64,000 nucleotides of DNA. Origin: Ostrinia nubilalis (taxonomy: Eukaryota; Arthropoda; Insecta; Lepidoptera; Crambidae). Below are positions 22,116-33,965 of this stretch, piece after piece. The stretch covers positions 10,808,501 through 10,872,500 of the forward strand of contig NC_087098.1 in the NCBI RefSeq assembly GCF_963855985.1, given 5' to 3'. A model generated the notes under the pieces. That model had not been told where the DNA came from. It saw only the letters and a program-made list of their open reading frames with translations, and made no database searches. Both the position numbers and the translations under genes were made by a program. How positions within the stretch are numbered: the first letter of the stretch is position 1; every line of letters starts with the position of its first letter.

Positions 22116-24505
22116 AATGGATTGTATATGAATTTGCAAAAAGTTATACATAGTGCAAGCTTTGTTTATTCAGGTAAGTACTAGATACATAATGTGTAAA
22201 ATATACACAAGGATATTTTTTTTTTTAATAAAAAAACATTATTTTGACTAATGATAATTTCAGACTATCCTACAGTTTCTAATGTCGACTTGGGTCGCAT
22301 TTGGAATTGCGCACGATTAAAGCGCAGCTTGAGGGCGCACAACAGAAGGGTACATAATAATTTATTTGACAGGTGCATCGTCCCACAAGCCAATTTGGTA
22401 ATTTTTTAATGTATTTGTTTCTAAAATTGCGTGATGCAAAGAGAACTGTTATTTTCTCATAAATGTTGTGTAGTATCGCCTGAAATGAACCGACTCAGTT
22501 TATTAATGTAGAAGAACTGAAAAAAGAAAAGCACACACTGTAAATCTAACGACTCTATTTTCATGATAGCTAACATAGTGAACTGTCCTTATTTTCTGGG
22601 CTGTGTTGTGGCGAAGAACGAGTCCAGCTGTACCCTGAGAAATCTTGGGAGCGCAAGATTATTTTATTCACTGATTTAACGTTTTCAAACAGCGTTATCT
22701 GGAATGACAAATTGCTTTATTGGGGCACTTCGCGCTTGCGCTTTATGTCCTAATTGTTTCAAGATAATCTTTTTATTGGTACCTTTGTTTTATCGTTAAA
22801 AATTACGATTGAGATATCAAATGTAAATATTGTAAAATGTTATCGGATTCTGTTAAAACACTTTAGAAGCTTGACACGTGCCGTTTTTATCGTAAAGTAG
22901 CTGATGATCAGAGTAAAAGAAAAATAAATCTTTAATTTATCCCATTGCTTGTCGAACTATCATATTATGACCCCAACAGTATTCAGGCGACAATAGCCCA
23001 ATGATGTTGGTGTTAAACCGCCGATTCGGACGGTGGACTATTGTACCGAACCTACTTCTATCACAAGAATAAATTTAGCGCTTTACGGGAGGGGGATAAA
23101 CAGGAATAATAAATGAAAAACAAAAAAACAAACGCCCACAACCGTATTTGGTCTGATACACAGAGAAATGTAATGCCCATTGTTTTCAAATTGAGCACTT
23201 GCATCGGTAATTTCAGCGTGTGTCATTATTTAATCGTCCAAATGGCCCACTGTGCACCGCAGCCGTCAAATTTTCCGTCCAGTCGAACATTTTCCTCTGA
23301 GTGCACCTACACAATGCGCAGTATTGCCGGCAAAATTGTACGCTATTAAGTGACATTCTAAATACAGGGATCCACTCGATGACGTCGAGATAGCCAGTGG
23401 AGTTCAACCCTTTGCGTGTTCCGTTCGCCAGATTCACGAAATTTTTCAAATTTGAAGCTTAAAAGATAAAAATAGAGTTGGGTTTTGTTTGGGTGTTGTC
23501 AGCACAAATGTCATTTTGGAGACGGAAGTTGTGGACAACTGATGAAGTGTAACTGTTACACATCTGCCTTTCGACGATTGATTCGTAATGATGATTGCCA
23601 CGTTTCGAAGCCAGGCCGCGGAAAGGAGCATTATATCAATGTTTTGACGTTAATAATACAGCAACCGTATCGGGCAAGGATAACTTATTACAGACGGTAT
23701 AATTCAGACCCTTGCCAATTGAGCGGCGAAACCGGCGGTTATCTCCGGAGATAAAAAGACTTCGAAATTGTTTCGTAACCATAATTTTAGTACTGGAGGC
23801 ACTTGATTTTACGGCTTACTAAGTTGTTTGAACGGCTTTTAATACAATTTAGGATGTAGATTTTTATGAGTCACTTAACAATATTGTGGGAGAATAATAT
23901 AACGATTCGAATTAACATACATTAGTATGTCTTGACTGTAATGATAATCTTTTAAGACACTAATTTTGTAAAAAAAAAGATTATGCACTATTGCACTCAC
24001 TTGGAATATAGATTAGCACACTGTGCAACTCTATTGGCGCGTTTTAATTTATTTTAAGCATCTTAAACATCATGTTTTAATTACCCTAATGTGTATTTAT
24101 CTGTGACTAAAAGACCAATATCCTAAAAATCTGTTACAAATAAATCCCATCTATCCTCCACACTATTTCCTTTCCCCACAGATTATATTTCCTCTAATTA
24201 AGACCGCGCGCATTAATGCTCCGATGATCATGAACGTGGTTCCAATAAGCCTCCCTACAGTTTACGACTGTCTGTCTGTTGCAGTCATAAAGCAGGCGTT
24301 CAAAAACACCGACTTTATATGCTGATTGATAACACATGTGGCCACGGCCTTAGATCGTGGGTTTGGCTATGTTACATGCGCGGGAAAGCGGAATGGTTTG
24401 ATTTTGAAGCTTCATTATTATCGGTACTAAATGCTTAACACGAACATCAGTATACTCGTAGTACGTCCGAAATAATATCTTAAGATTAGGTTCCTATGTA
24501 CACAT
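22116..24505. other. Unassigned spacer
   Basis: About 2.4 kb. Several short frames at 23.1-23.75 kb overlap on both strands and show no domain. A GC-richer block with TAATTA-type sites lies at 24180-24300. Confidence 0.4.
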
Positions 24506-24617
24506 GGCCACACTGATAACTATCCATTTCCGTTTTTGCTCTCGCTCTAATCAAATGGTGATTCTTCGCGATAGAACGAGACGACATGACAGGCAATGGA
24601 TAGTTAACACTGTGGCC
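24506..24617 (+). mobile_element. 112-bp MITE, copy 1
   Basis: Ends GGCCACACTGATAACTATCC and, inverted, GGCCACAGTGTTAACTATCC, so ~20-bp terminal inverted repeats. It is matched over its full 112 bp by an inverted copy at 45452-45563. Non-coding; superfamily unknown because the target duplication is unclear. Confidence 0.65.
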
Positions 24618-26041
24618 AATGGTACCTACCTAAAAAACTTTATTAGTTCACTGGCTTCCAGTGTTATTAATTTACTCACCACTCACCCAATCTGACCCAG
24701 GTTTTAAGTCACAATTTAGGTTCTTATTCTACGAGCTTTTTTTATCATCACTTACTATCAGATGAAAACTCAAGTCTCTTAAATTCCCATTCAAGTCCAA
24801 TAAATAATTTTATTTAAATAAGTTTTACTGAAGGTAGGCGACAGAAATCTACGCTATAATTAAGAAGGTACATTAAACAATTTAAACGACATTAACAAAA
24901 TGTCTAAAAATAGACTATACATTAAGTAGCAGAAGTAAATGACGTCGTCGTCGTCACAACAATATTTCCGCAAATCAATACAATTTAACGAACATTAGAG
25001 CCATAACACACCAACCCCCATTGAACCGGTAACAAGAGCAATCGCGTAACCTGATACGTTTCTGTTAAATGTTTGCCGAAGCTTAATGTTTGGCGAAATC
25101 AAACACGAATTGAGTGGCGCTCCACAAAAATACAAGGGACAGCAGAATCAGGCAAACATTGGCACAAAGTCGAGCCAAGATTATTGGAGAATTTGTTTTA
25201 AGCCACTTGAGGCTCGCAAATATTTGGGAAGCTTTCCTACGGAGCTCACCTGCTGTTAACGTTTAATGTTGTGCGCGCTGGATTGGCTTTTTATTTTTAA
25301 CGCTGTTTATATTGTTCTATGTATTTGACTTCACTAACAATGTAGCGTGCTTACTTAGGTAGTCTCTGTTTGAAATAAATCAATTTAAAGATTTTATATT
25401 TACTTGTGGTACTTACCCAATTTAGTAGAAGAAAAGCCTTTAAAACTGGACCATTCCGATTTCATATCACAAGAACGTAAAAATGCTACAAAATACATAA
25501 TAATATGTATGAAATATTATTTTCTTCTACAACAATAAGCCTCACAAAGCATTCAAAGAATAAGAGTAAAAATATCAGAATAATTCAGCAAAAACTGTTA
25601 TAACGTTTGTGTAACGTCGCATTTACATAAAAGCATGTGAAAATAAATCCCAACCCTTCCAAAAGAATCTAGAGAAACTGGATTTACTTACGCTAATGGC
25701 ATGGAAGTGGTGACGACATGCACCAAACAATAAACTTCCACGAATGTTGTATGGGTTTCAGCGACATTTTGGTAGATAGAAAAAATGTTTGAGCTCTCTA
25801 CCGTTTGTATGCGGCAGGCTCAATTTATTTCGGAAATAAAACAGCCGTGTTTAAATGTGAAATTGGCATTGGTTACAAATTAATTAATATTAATCATTAT
25901 TTGTGAGCAGAAATAAATAATATAATGTTAAGAGAGTGGGTTGCCATTTAACAAAAAATTAAATTTTACAAACTTATTTTCTTATAGATTAGGCTTAAAT
26001 GGGACTTTGAAGTATTCTTCTTCTTTGAAGTATTCTTGCTA
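24618..26041. other. Unassigned spacer
   Basis: AT-rich, no recognised feature. Confidence 0.45.
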
Positions 26042-26212
26042 TTCAAAATTTTTTTTCAATTCAAAATTTATTTATTGGAAACAAGAAAATTTGTACATGA
26101 AAAAGCGTGTACGATAATAGCCGCAATAGTTTCAGAGAACTGTGGTGCGACTACTAACGCCCACTTCCGTAAAAATATTCCATAAACATACTACTTCAGG
26201 CGTGCTGTTTGA

Positions 26213-26293
26213 ATGTGTGTGATGTGTGTATGTGTGTGGTGTGTGTATGTGTGTGGTGCGTGTATGTGTGTGGTGTGTGTATTTGTGTGTTGT
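26213..26293. repeat. TG-rich minisatellite in LINE 3' UTR
   Basis: Four or so ~20-bp units of GTGTGTATGTGTGTGGT type. It lies between the coding tail and the polyadenylation-type end of the minus-strand LINE. Confidence 0.75.
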
Positions 26294-26328
26294 AAGAGTG
26301 TGTTGGCTTTAAAAATATAGAACCCAAG

Positions 26329-26454
26329 TTACCCGTTTAAGAGATTTTCAATCTCCTGATAAGTGAGCGTATGAAGCCATTTATCAATCACAATTTTACA
26401 TTCACGCAAGGTAAGTTTGTAGATGTTGAGAAGTCTATTAATTTTATTATATAA
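26329..26454 (-). pseudogene. Separated C-terminal part of the LINE reverse transcriptase frame
   Basis: Directly beyond the Helitron scrap, the minus strand reads LYNKINRLLNIYKLTLRECK and continues through IDKWLHTLTYQEIENLL to a TAA at 26331-26329. This is the style of C-terminus seen in Jockey/CR1-group ORF2 proteins (FLSPKLYN..., then ECK...WL...L). It follows FLSPK in the upstream frame exactly once the insert is discounted. I infer that it was the original end of the protein. Confidence 0.7.
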
Positions 26455-26507
26455 CTAGCGGCCGCCCGCGACTTCGTACGCGTGGACCTCGTTTTACTCC
26501 ATTATAA
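26455..26507 (-). mobile_element. Helitron 3'-terminus fragment inside the LINE frame
   Basis: Minus-strand reading: GGAGTAAAACGAGGTCCACG, then the hairpin-like CGTACGAAGTCGCGGGCGGC and CTAG before a T, as at Helitron 3' ends. The TC head is missing. TTATA occurs on both sides (26503-26507 and 26450-26454), so the insert is 53 bp counted as A/T insertion or 48 bp with a 5-bp repeat. It introduces the TAA at 26504-26502 and a frameshift. Confidence 0.65.
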
Positions 26508-28148
26508 TTTAGGACTCAGGAACCGATATTGTCGACTAGCCACTCCAAGTACGCAGGACTCCAATCTGCACACTTTGTCATGTCTTCGGGTCTTTTCTTC
26601 CCGGTTAGATTCGAATACCAGACCAGCGTGTTTGCGGAGTACAGTTTGCATGATAAAAGAGTGTCTTACTCTTGGTAACTTACAAAAAGCATATAGTTCG
26701 TTGGTTGGAAAACGAATGGGGTTGTGAGTCATGACTTTTAAGACAGCTCTTTGTGCCCTTTCCAGACGTGGGAAAGAGGTCTTACAAGCGTTACCCCATG
26801 CTGTGATACAGTAGGTCAATACTGAGTGGGCAAGAGCATAGTAAACAGTCCTGAGGGTGGTGAAGTTGGCTGAGGTTCGTAAATTTCTAAAAACAAAAAT
26901 CAGCTTTCGAACCCTTGCAACTAGTGATGTGATCTGACAGTTCCAGGACAACGTACTATCTATCATTACGCCTAGGTATTTAATGCTATTAGTTCTGGAG
27001 ATACTTACACAGTTGCAGCTCGCATTTACAGCAGATATTCCACACTTGTGTGCAGTTATATCAAACAAAGAATCAGGTTGGGAAGCAAGTCTAGGAGCAA
27101 AGGTTATAAATTTGGTTTTGTCAGTATTGAGGGTAAGCAAATTTACTGATAACCATTCCATGACTGTCTTCAAAGCAGATTCCGCACGAGTACGCGTTTC
27201 TGACCAATTAGATCCTTGAACCAAAATCGCAGTATCGTCAGCATACGTAATGATTCTGGAGTGATCCAGTGACATCAAACAAAGGTCGTTAATGTAAATT
27301 AAAAACAGAGTAGGGCCAAGAACACTACCCTGAGGAACACCATAAGTGATACATACATCTTGACTAGTAAAGTTATCAATTTTTACTACCTGAGAGCGTT
27401 CACTTAGATAACTCACGAAGATATCAAGAGCCAAACCTCTGACACCTATCCTCTCCAGCTTTTGAATCAAAATCGGGACCGAAACAGTGTCAAAAGCTTT
27501 TGACAGGTCAAGGAAGATAGCAATAGTCTTTAATTTTTTATTTAAATTTGATGCCACATCGTCAACTAACGCCAGTACTGCGTCTTCAGTACTTTTGCCG
27601 GACCTGAAACCAAATTGATTATCTGCTAGGATATTATGTGAAGTTAGAAAAGCAACGAGTCTTTTGTTGATGATTTTCTCTAAAAGTTTAGACAAAATAG
27701 TAAGCACAGATATGGGTCTGTAATTATTAACACATGACGCGTCTCCACTTTTGTGTATCGGATGTACAAGTGCTTTTTTAAAAACTGAAGGAAAAGTACC
27801 GGTCAAGAGGCAAAGATTAAAAACATGGCATATAACAGGCACCAGGATGTGTCTAGCGGCCCTGATGAGTTTAGAGGGGATCCCGTCCCATCCCGTAGCA
27901 CAATCTAGGTTAAGTCCAAGAATCAAACACTCAATTTCGTTATTATCCGTTGTGAAAACAGCCATGGAGTCAGAGGGTGAGGCTAGTGAAGACGGTTCAG
28001 GTACAGTAGGGCAACGTCTGGTGGCTACGATTCTGGACGCCAGGTTTTTTCCCACATTAGCGAAAAAGGAGTTTACAAAATCTACCGAGCGAGATGGACT
28101 TTCGTTTACGGATAACAGTTTAGTGGCAGTTGACGATGTCTGTTTCAA
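26502..28148 (-). CDS. LINE reverse transcriptase (truncated at both ends)
   Basis: A 548-residue open frame (it stays open a few codons upstream, to ~28177). The reverse transcriptase motifs are NYRPIS at 142-147, NQFGFRSGKST near 177-187, FLDLSKAFDT at 212-221, GVPQGSVLGP at 270-279 and YADDT at 302-306. The first codon used here is TTG and has no biological meaning, since the endonuclease half is absent. The frame stops at FLSPKL because Helitron-derived DNA follows; the natural tail resumes at 26454. Aside from that break, the frame has no stop or frameshift, so the copy is young. By family, the enzyme copies LINE RNA at a nicked target; this copy cannot act alone. Confidence 0.85.
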   Translation of the reverse strand: MKQTSSTATKLLSVNESPSRSVDFVNSFFANVGKNLASRIVATRRCPTVPEPSSLASPSDSMAVFTTDNNEIECLILGLNLDCATGWDGIPSKLIRAARHILVPVICHVFNLCLLTGTFPSVFKKALVHPIHKSGDASCVNNYRPISVLTILSKLLEKIINKRLVAFLTSHNILADNQFGFRSGKSTEDAVLALVDDVASNLNKKLKTIAIFLDLSKAFDTVSVPILIQKLERIGVRGLALDIFVSYLSERSQVVKIDNFTSQDVCITYGVPQGSVLGPTLFLIYINDLCLMSLDHSRIITYADDTAILVQGSNWSETRTRAESALKTVMEWLSVNLLTLNTDKTKFITFAPRLASQPDSLFDITAHKCGISAVNASCNCVSISRTNSIKYLGVMIDSTLSWNCQITSLVARVRKLIFVFRNLRTSANFTTLRTVYYALAHSVLTYCITAWGNACKTSFPRLERAQRAVLKVMTHNPIRFPTNELYAFCKLPRVRHSFIMQTVLRKHAGLVFESNREEKTRRHDKVCRLESCVLGVASRQYRFLSPKL

Positions 28149-28180
28149 ATTGTTGCTATGTATTATTGTTGTTAAGTATT

Positions 28181-29275
28181 AAAACATACTCGTATAAACC
28201 AAAATAAACTTTCTTAAGTATGAACTAGGGTGAGCAGGTATTTATAATATTTCTTTGTGTAAAAATAAAATACCTAGGACTTATGTTTAAAAGCCGACTG
28301 TAAAAGTAACAAATAAACAGACTAGTAACTTACCATAGATTTTAGTTTCTTAATCAGTTAGGTATTATTTTACACTCTCAATATTACGGGTTGCAGTGAA
28401 GACTGTAATAAAATCGTTTTACTGCGTCTGCTTACATTCACACCAAAAACCAAAACATAGGGGGATTACGGCAGTCAAAAGTTGTAATTACTTTTCCTTC
28501 CGACTAACAAGTAAATTTTTCATACTTTTTTCTTTCTAACCAGTGTGATGACTTTGACACTGTAGTAATGACGTACATTTACATCGTCGCCGCAGTGTCA
28601 TTAGTCGTCGGCGTGCGTAAGCGCATCTGGCAGAGACATCTACAAATATATCAACAAATCATTTCTTTCCAAATGCAACAATGTCTCCTAAAACACTCAG
28701 TTTAGGTTCAATTTCGGTTGTCTTCTTTAAAATATGTAATGTATTGGAAATGCTTAAATTTTAAAAGAATAACACTGATGCATCGTCTGCCCCCTGATTT
28801 AGAAACGTGACTGTAAAAGTTTTACATTAAATATTGATTATAATTTGTTTTAGGAGAAGGAAATGAAACTGCGTTAAATATAACTTTGCCTGAGTGCTCT
28901 GTGTTAATTTTTGATAAAAATAGTTAACCGACGTAAACCTAAGAATTGTAAAAAATAAAACCACTATGATACTTGTAAGCGATACATCTAACTGTTAAGT
29001 TTGAATTTGGTATAAGATTTGTCATTAAACTATTTTTAACTATAAATATAATTAAAAATAAGTATTTTCGGACACTTTGAAAGGCTCTCTGTATTGGTTT
29101 TGAACTTAGAATGACCCAAGTTTCAAAATGTTCAAATGCAATAAAGTTAATTAGTGTGAACTTAAAGCATAAAGCATTTTGCAGTTAATTAATGAAAAAG
29201 AATCCTAAACTCCATAATTTTACTTATAAACAATCATCAAACGAAAATCACTGTTTAAATCACGTTAAAAATTAC
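28181..29275. other. Unassigned spacer
   Basis: About 1.1 kb, AT-rich, nothing recognised. Confidence 0.45.
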
Positions 29276-29317
29276 CAACCGAATTGAGAACCTCCTTTTT
29301 GAAGTCGGTTAAAAACG
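29276..29317 (-). repeat. Solo end of the CCGACTTCAAA element family
   Basis: CGAATTGAGAACCTCC...TTTTTGAAGTCGGTT matches one terminus of the elements at 45599-46007 and 36470-36946. Only this end is present. Confidence 0.6.
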
Positions 29318-29772
29318 AATGAAACGTATTGAAATCACAGAAAGACAAAGAGCGAGTCGACGCGCGAAGTATCAAACGTAATAAATAATTCCGCCGCCTC
29401 GACAAATGAGGTCATGTGTTTCTCTTTTGCCTTTTTTTTACATCCCTCGGGATCATGTGTCTCTATTCCCGTTTCAAAGCGAACGATTTTCTCTCTCAAA
29501 TTTGGAACATGTTCGCTGTTTAGTTATAGCGCCTTAGGGATCATTAAATTCGTAAACTGAAGGCAGATGTCAATAGCATCTGGGGTGCTGTGGGTTGATT
29601 AGAAGAGTGTAATTATTTTGACACTTTAAGTAAAACTAATTGCGGTGTGTTTGTATTTTTCGTTTTTAAACAGCCTGATTTCATTATTTTTTAGTGATAA
29701 AGGCTGAAGTGCCATCGAGGAATAAAATGAGAATTAGTTTATTATGCTCTATGCACCATTTCGGGACATTAT
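29318..29772. other. Unassigned spacer
   Basis: No feature recognised. Confidence 0.45.
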
Positions 29773-29907
29773 CGCCCGTATTCACAAACGATGCTTGCAG
29801 CAAATCAAACGCACAGTGTTGAATAGATCTTTGTGATTAGTTCGTGTGTCACCCTGTGCGTCCACGCGCACTGTGAGACCTCATAGTAATGCTTGTGAAT
29901 ACAGGCG
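29773..29907. mobile_element. MITE-like element with GTATTCACAA ends
   Basis: CGCCCGTATTCACAAACG on the left and CGCCTGTATTCACAAGCA on the reversed right form ~17-bp inverted ends of a 135-bp non-coding element. No reliable target duplication. Confidence 0.5.
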
Positions 29908-31429
29908 TACGTCGTTTACAAACGTAAAGATTTCCTTGCCATAAACATAATTGTGAATGCTACTTGCAATATCACAAAATATTACAAAATTTCCCTCAAA
30001 AGCACTGACTAATAATAAGGATACCTAAACGTTAGGTAATTTTCTGTCTCTCTGACCCACTTTAACACTACCCTACACAATTCAATTTCTTTCAGCCATT
30101 ATAGTGCAAAAAGTTCGCTCATTTGTGAACGATTACATAACAGACAGTACTATGCAAATCTCTAACAATTGCTTTACTCAGACGATAGCCATCCATTACC
30201 GCGCTTTTGTACTACGACCTATTTGAGTTTAAAGCAAATAGGAGTTTGACCTCAAAACCGCATTTGAAATAGCGAAATGAGAAGAGTCACGTCACTGTGA
30301 ACATACATAGCTACTCGTATGATCGAATCTTGACGATTTGTAACCACTATTTGAGTAATAGTCCATGTAAATAAATGAATTTTGACTCTTACTTTGAATC
30401 AAATGTGTAAATAACTATTTATTTAAAAAAAAAGATATTGCATGTATTTTTTATATACAGTATACTCCTCTCTGTGAAGTTTATTTCTGCCAATGTCGAG
30501 GTTTTACAGTAGAACATCGATGTTTTAGTTATATTCTTTTTTCGGTGATTTTTGTGAAAATTGTGTTTGTGTAGTCAAATAACTTGAGTTATTATTACTC
30601 CTAACTCATCTAGTTTACAGGAAACTTTATACATATTTTCGGTTTTGCGGTCAGCATTTTGGATGGGACAATTGTTTGCACATCTGCACCCGCATTCACG
30701 ATTTGTTTACAATTAGGCGACGATGGCTACCAAATGTCTGACCACCAATAAGATTTTCATTTTAATAATTTTAGTGCACAATTGCGTGTTATAATTATTA
30801 TAGTTAAAAAAATCTTCCACTAGATCTTTGGAACATTTTAAAAATGTCGATGCGGCAATTTATTAATTGCTTTTTTAGTATTTTGATAAACGCGGTCATA
30901 GCTCGTAGATATCGTACATGCAAAATGTAATGCAGAACGCCTTAATAGGGCACCAGTAACAAAAGCGGGTTTTTTTCATTGAATTACATTTATTTACTGG
31001 CCTCGATATTACCAAAACTTTACTATTTCAGTTACAATTACCACTATTAAAACTTATTTTTCATTGCTCGCATTTACGAGTTAACTGGCTGTTACATTTT
31101 TGTCAGTACATCTGCGTAGACAAGATGGCAAGAAACAATCAAAGTTAACCTTGGGACACTTTACGAGTGGAGTCGCTTTGAGCTTCCCATAAACACTCAA
31201 CAAGTGTTCGTTTGAGTGGTTGAGTGGTTGCGGTTGGCACGTGGTTAATTATTTCGGTTAGTGTTGCAGATTTAAAGTGCAACACACCTGGACAGCTGAT
31301 ATTAGGTATCTCGCATACTACGTACCAAACGTCCTCATTAAAATCTATGCTATTAGTAGTTGAGGTTGTGATGGATAGATGTTTATCACATGATAAAAGT
31401 TAACTTTGAATTAGAATTAGCACATGGGC
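29908..31429. other. Unassigned spacer
   Basis: About 1.5 kb with no recognised gene or repeat. Confidence 0.45.
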
Positions 31430-31531
31430 ACTGAACGCAGGCCGCTACCAACCGTTCAACATTGAAAATCACCGAGGGAGGCCTATGTTCAGCAGTGGAC
31501 GACCCGTAACTGAAATGATGATGATGATGCG
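31430..31531 (+). mobile_element. RTE-like LINE, 5'-truncated copy (ATG-tailed)
   Basis: A 102-bp 3' end (GGAGGCCTATGTTCAGCAGT ... TGAAATGATGATGATGATG). Flanked by AGCACATGGGC (31419-31429) and AGCACATAGGC (31532-31542), an 11-bp duplication with one change. Confidence 0.78.
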
Positions 31532-31542
31532 AGCACATAGGC

Positions 31543-33706
31543 TACATTCTTGATTTCAGATTTGAATATTAATTATAAGCTAGGAATACTTATGAACAGT
31601 AGGATCCCCAAGAGTGGCGTTTACCTAGAAGTCACAATTGAATCACATGACTTGCTTTTGCACTTTTTTAACTCTCGGCAAAGAAGCTATCAATGAAAAT
31701 AATAATAATTTTACATTTTGCAGTTGTTATTTTCAACCGCCAGAAATAAGTGCAATCCACTTATTCCATTCGTTATTATCTATCGGGTACTAAAAGTTAC
31801 GGCGAAGTGTTTTGTTTTTCCTATGACGTAAGTACAAGGAGTTACGGCCGACTTACAGCCAGAAAAACGTGATGGAGGGCTGTCATAAACTATGGCCTTT
31901 TACACAAAGAGTCGTAAATCTGTTCGCGTTCAAATAAAGTCAATGGTTCGTCAATATGAGTCATAGGAGGAGTTGTAAAAATATCGAATGGTGTGGCAGA
32001 AAAGCTGTGCTCGTTTGTTTACCGATAATATAAATAGGAAGGTCGCATACTCCGAGGTTATGGTGAATCAGAGATAAACTTTTAAGGCGCTGCGCAAACG
32101 TAGACTTTTAAGGTCGATGTAGAGAAGTACAAAATAAAAGACCCCACCCTACCGGTAACAAAATATGTTCATTTGTTAATGGTGTGCCTTGTTAGTAAAA
32201 CAAAATTATCTTCGTATACACAGGGTCTGAAAACTCAACTCAACTTATTTCATAATTTACCTAAGTAAGTATATACTATGATACTGACGAATTTTCATTT
32301 TCATTTTTCATTATTTTCATGCAGAGTTCGTTTCCGTGAGCTTGCCCATGTAATTCATTCAATATGTTACTACTTACTTCATTATGTAAGTGCACAATGT
32401 GGTTAATGTCAATGTAATTGTTGCAGGTAAATAAGTACTTACCTGTGATCGTTATACCTACTGACCTGTAATAACATGAGTCTTAATCGAGGTGTGATGT
32501 ACAGTACCGCGAGCTTACTTTCTCCTTTACCAAATATTCATAATTTAGTAAAAAGAAAAAATGTACATGAAATAAAGTATGTATAGTAGGTATTCATAGC
32601 AGCGTGAGCTCAATAAAAACATACTTGCAGCTTCTCTGAACCAATTTATTTCTAAGAATTCAGTCACACAAACACGTTACTTCAATCACCATCCAAGACG
32701 TTACGTTACCAGTCTAAAATGTTTTATTTCATAACGCGCAATAACACAAAGTGGTGTGTTTGACAGAATTACGATCCCCTCTGAGATAATGTAGCCGCAC
32801 CTATGGGTGTGATATTTTATTGCGATGTAAGTGGTAGACGCTGCTACTGTTTATTGGTATTTGATGATAAGAAGTATGACGATAAATTGTCTAAAACCGT
32901 AGGTGTCTGGAAAGACAATTGCCACTCAATTTGATCGTACCTACTCCATTGATAAACATCTGATTTGAACTATTTTGTGAATGGAAATAATATAAAGTTG
33001 AGACATATGATTTACCCAAGTGTAGTGAATTTTAAAACTAGTCTTATTTCAACACTGTACGACTATGTTCGTAATACTCAAAGTACGAATAAAACTCTTA
33101 TACAACTCGAATTTCTTCGTGTCCCAGTCAACTTGGCTCTTTTATTATTTTTATACCGCTCCTACAGTCCACGAAAAACGGTAGGTTCAGGAGAAAAAAA
33201 TTGTCAAATACTTATTACCTACATTACCAATTACATTACTAAGACCGACTACTTTCATAAATGGACAACACGCATAAGTTGTAATATTAAGTTAAATTAT
33301 GACTTAATTTAAAGTTTAGATCACACACATTACACTAGTTTTTATTTCATCTCAATCCATCCAGTATTACCGAAGATAGAGCCTCGAGAAGTTTACGGAC
33401 ATTTTAAAATTTTCAAAAATTTCCAATTATCGCGCGTGACGTCACAACATGATTTTGCAGCCCCCGCACGTTAACCCATTTACCACTTTTTGTCTTTTTC
33501 CAACTAAAATAAAATTTTACCTAACTGACAACTGTTGTTAGTTGTCATCGTTCAATCACATTTCAAACTAGGCGCTAAAAAAGTAACCATTATTATGCCA
33601 CCTATTGCCAATTTTGTGCACTATGAAGCCATTTTTACATTTATGCACTTAAATATACATTTTCTGGAAAAATAACCAAGTTTGTGTCTCTGTGCTCAAT
33701 AACGAG
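31543..33706. other. Unassigned spacer
   Basis: About 2.2 kb. The 115-codon frame at 32965-33312 shows no domain and lies in AT-rich DNA; I treat it as chance. Confidence 0.4.
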
Positions 33707-33790
33707 TAAATAGTCCAGTTATTTGTTAATTTTACTTGGAAAGTTTTCTGGAATTTTTTAAAATTGGTGAATAAATAGATTTCGCTATGT
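33707..33790 (-). repeat. Ancient repeat, inverted partner of 34853-34946
   Basis: The minus strand aligns with 34853-34946 over roughly 85 bp, sharing ATAGC-AAATCTATTT, TCACCAATTTT, ACTTTCCA and ACTGGACTAT. The class is unknown. Confidence 0.55.
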
Positions 33791-33965
33791 TCTTTCCGAA
33801 TTTTGTGACCTCGTTTAATGTACCTGCTAAATTGCGAGTTCTTTTTTCTTTGACCATGGCAGGACACGCTGCCGGGTGTCCTAAATATGCTGAAGTATAA
33901 AAAAATTCGCGTTGCTGAAGTATACATTTTTTTTGTCTTGTTTGTTTCTATATTACATAATTGTA

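Larger units (their letters stand above)
26042..28180 (-). mobile_element. 5'-truncated non-LTR retrotransposon (minus strand)
   Basis: On the minus strand it runs from about 28180 (5' truncation) through a reverse transcriptase frame, an inserted Helitron scrap (26455-26507), the separated C-terminal coding tail (to 26329), a 3' UTR holding a TG-rich minisatellite, and an end CAATAAATAAATTTTGAATT plus A-run at ~26046-26075. Endonuclease and ORF1 are missing. No certain target duplication; AAGTATT lies near both ends but is too short to prove it. Confidence 0.75.

Noticed and set aside
26215..26300. CRISPR-like short repeats
   Set aside because: The units are contiguous TG-rich minisatellite copies without spacers, in an insect genome.
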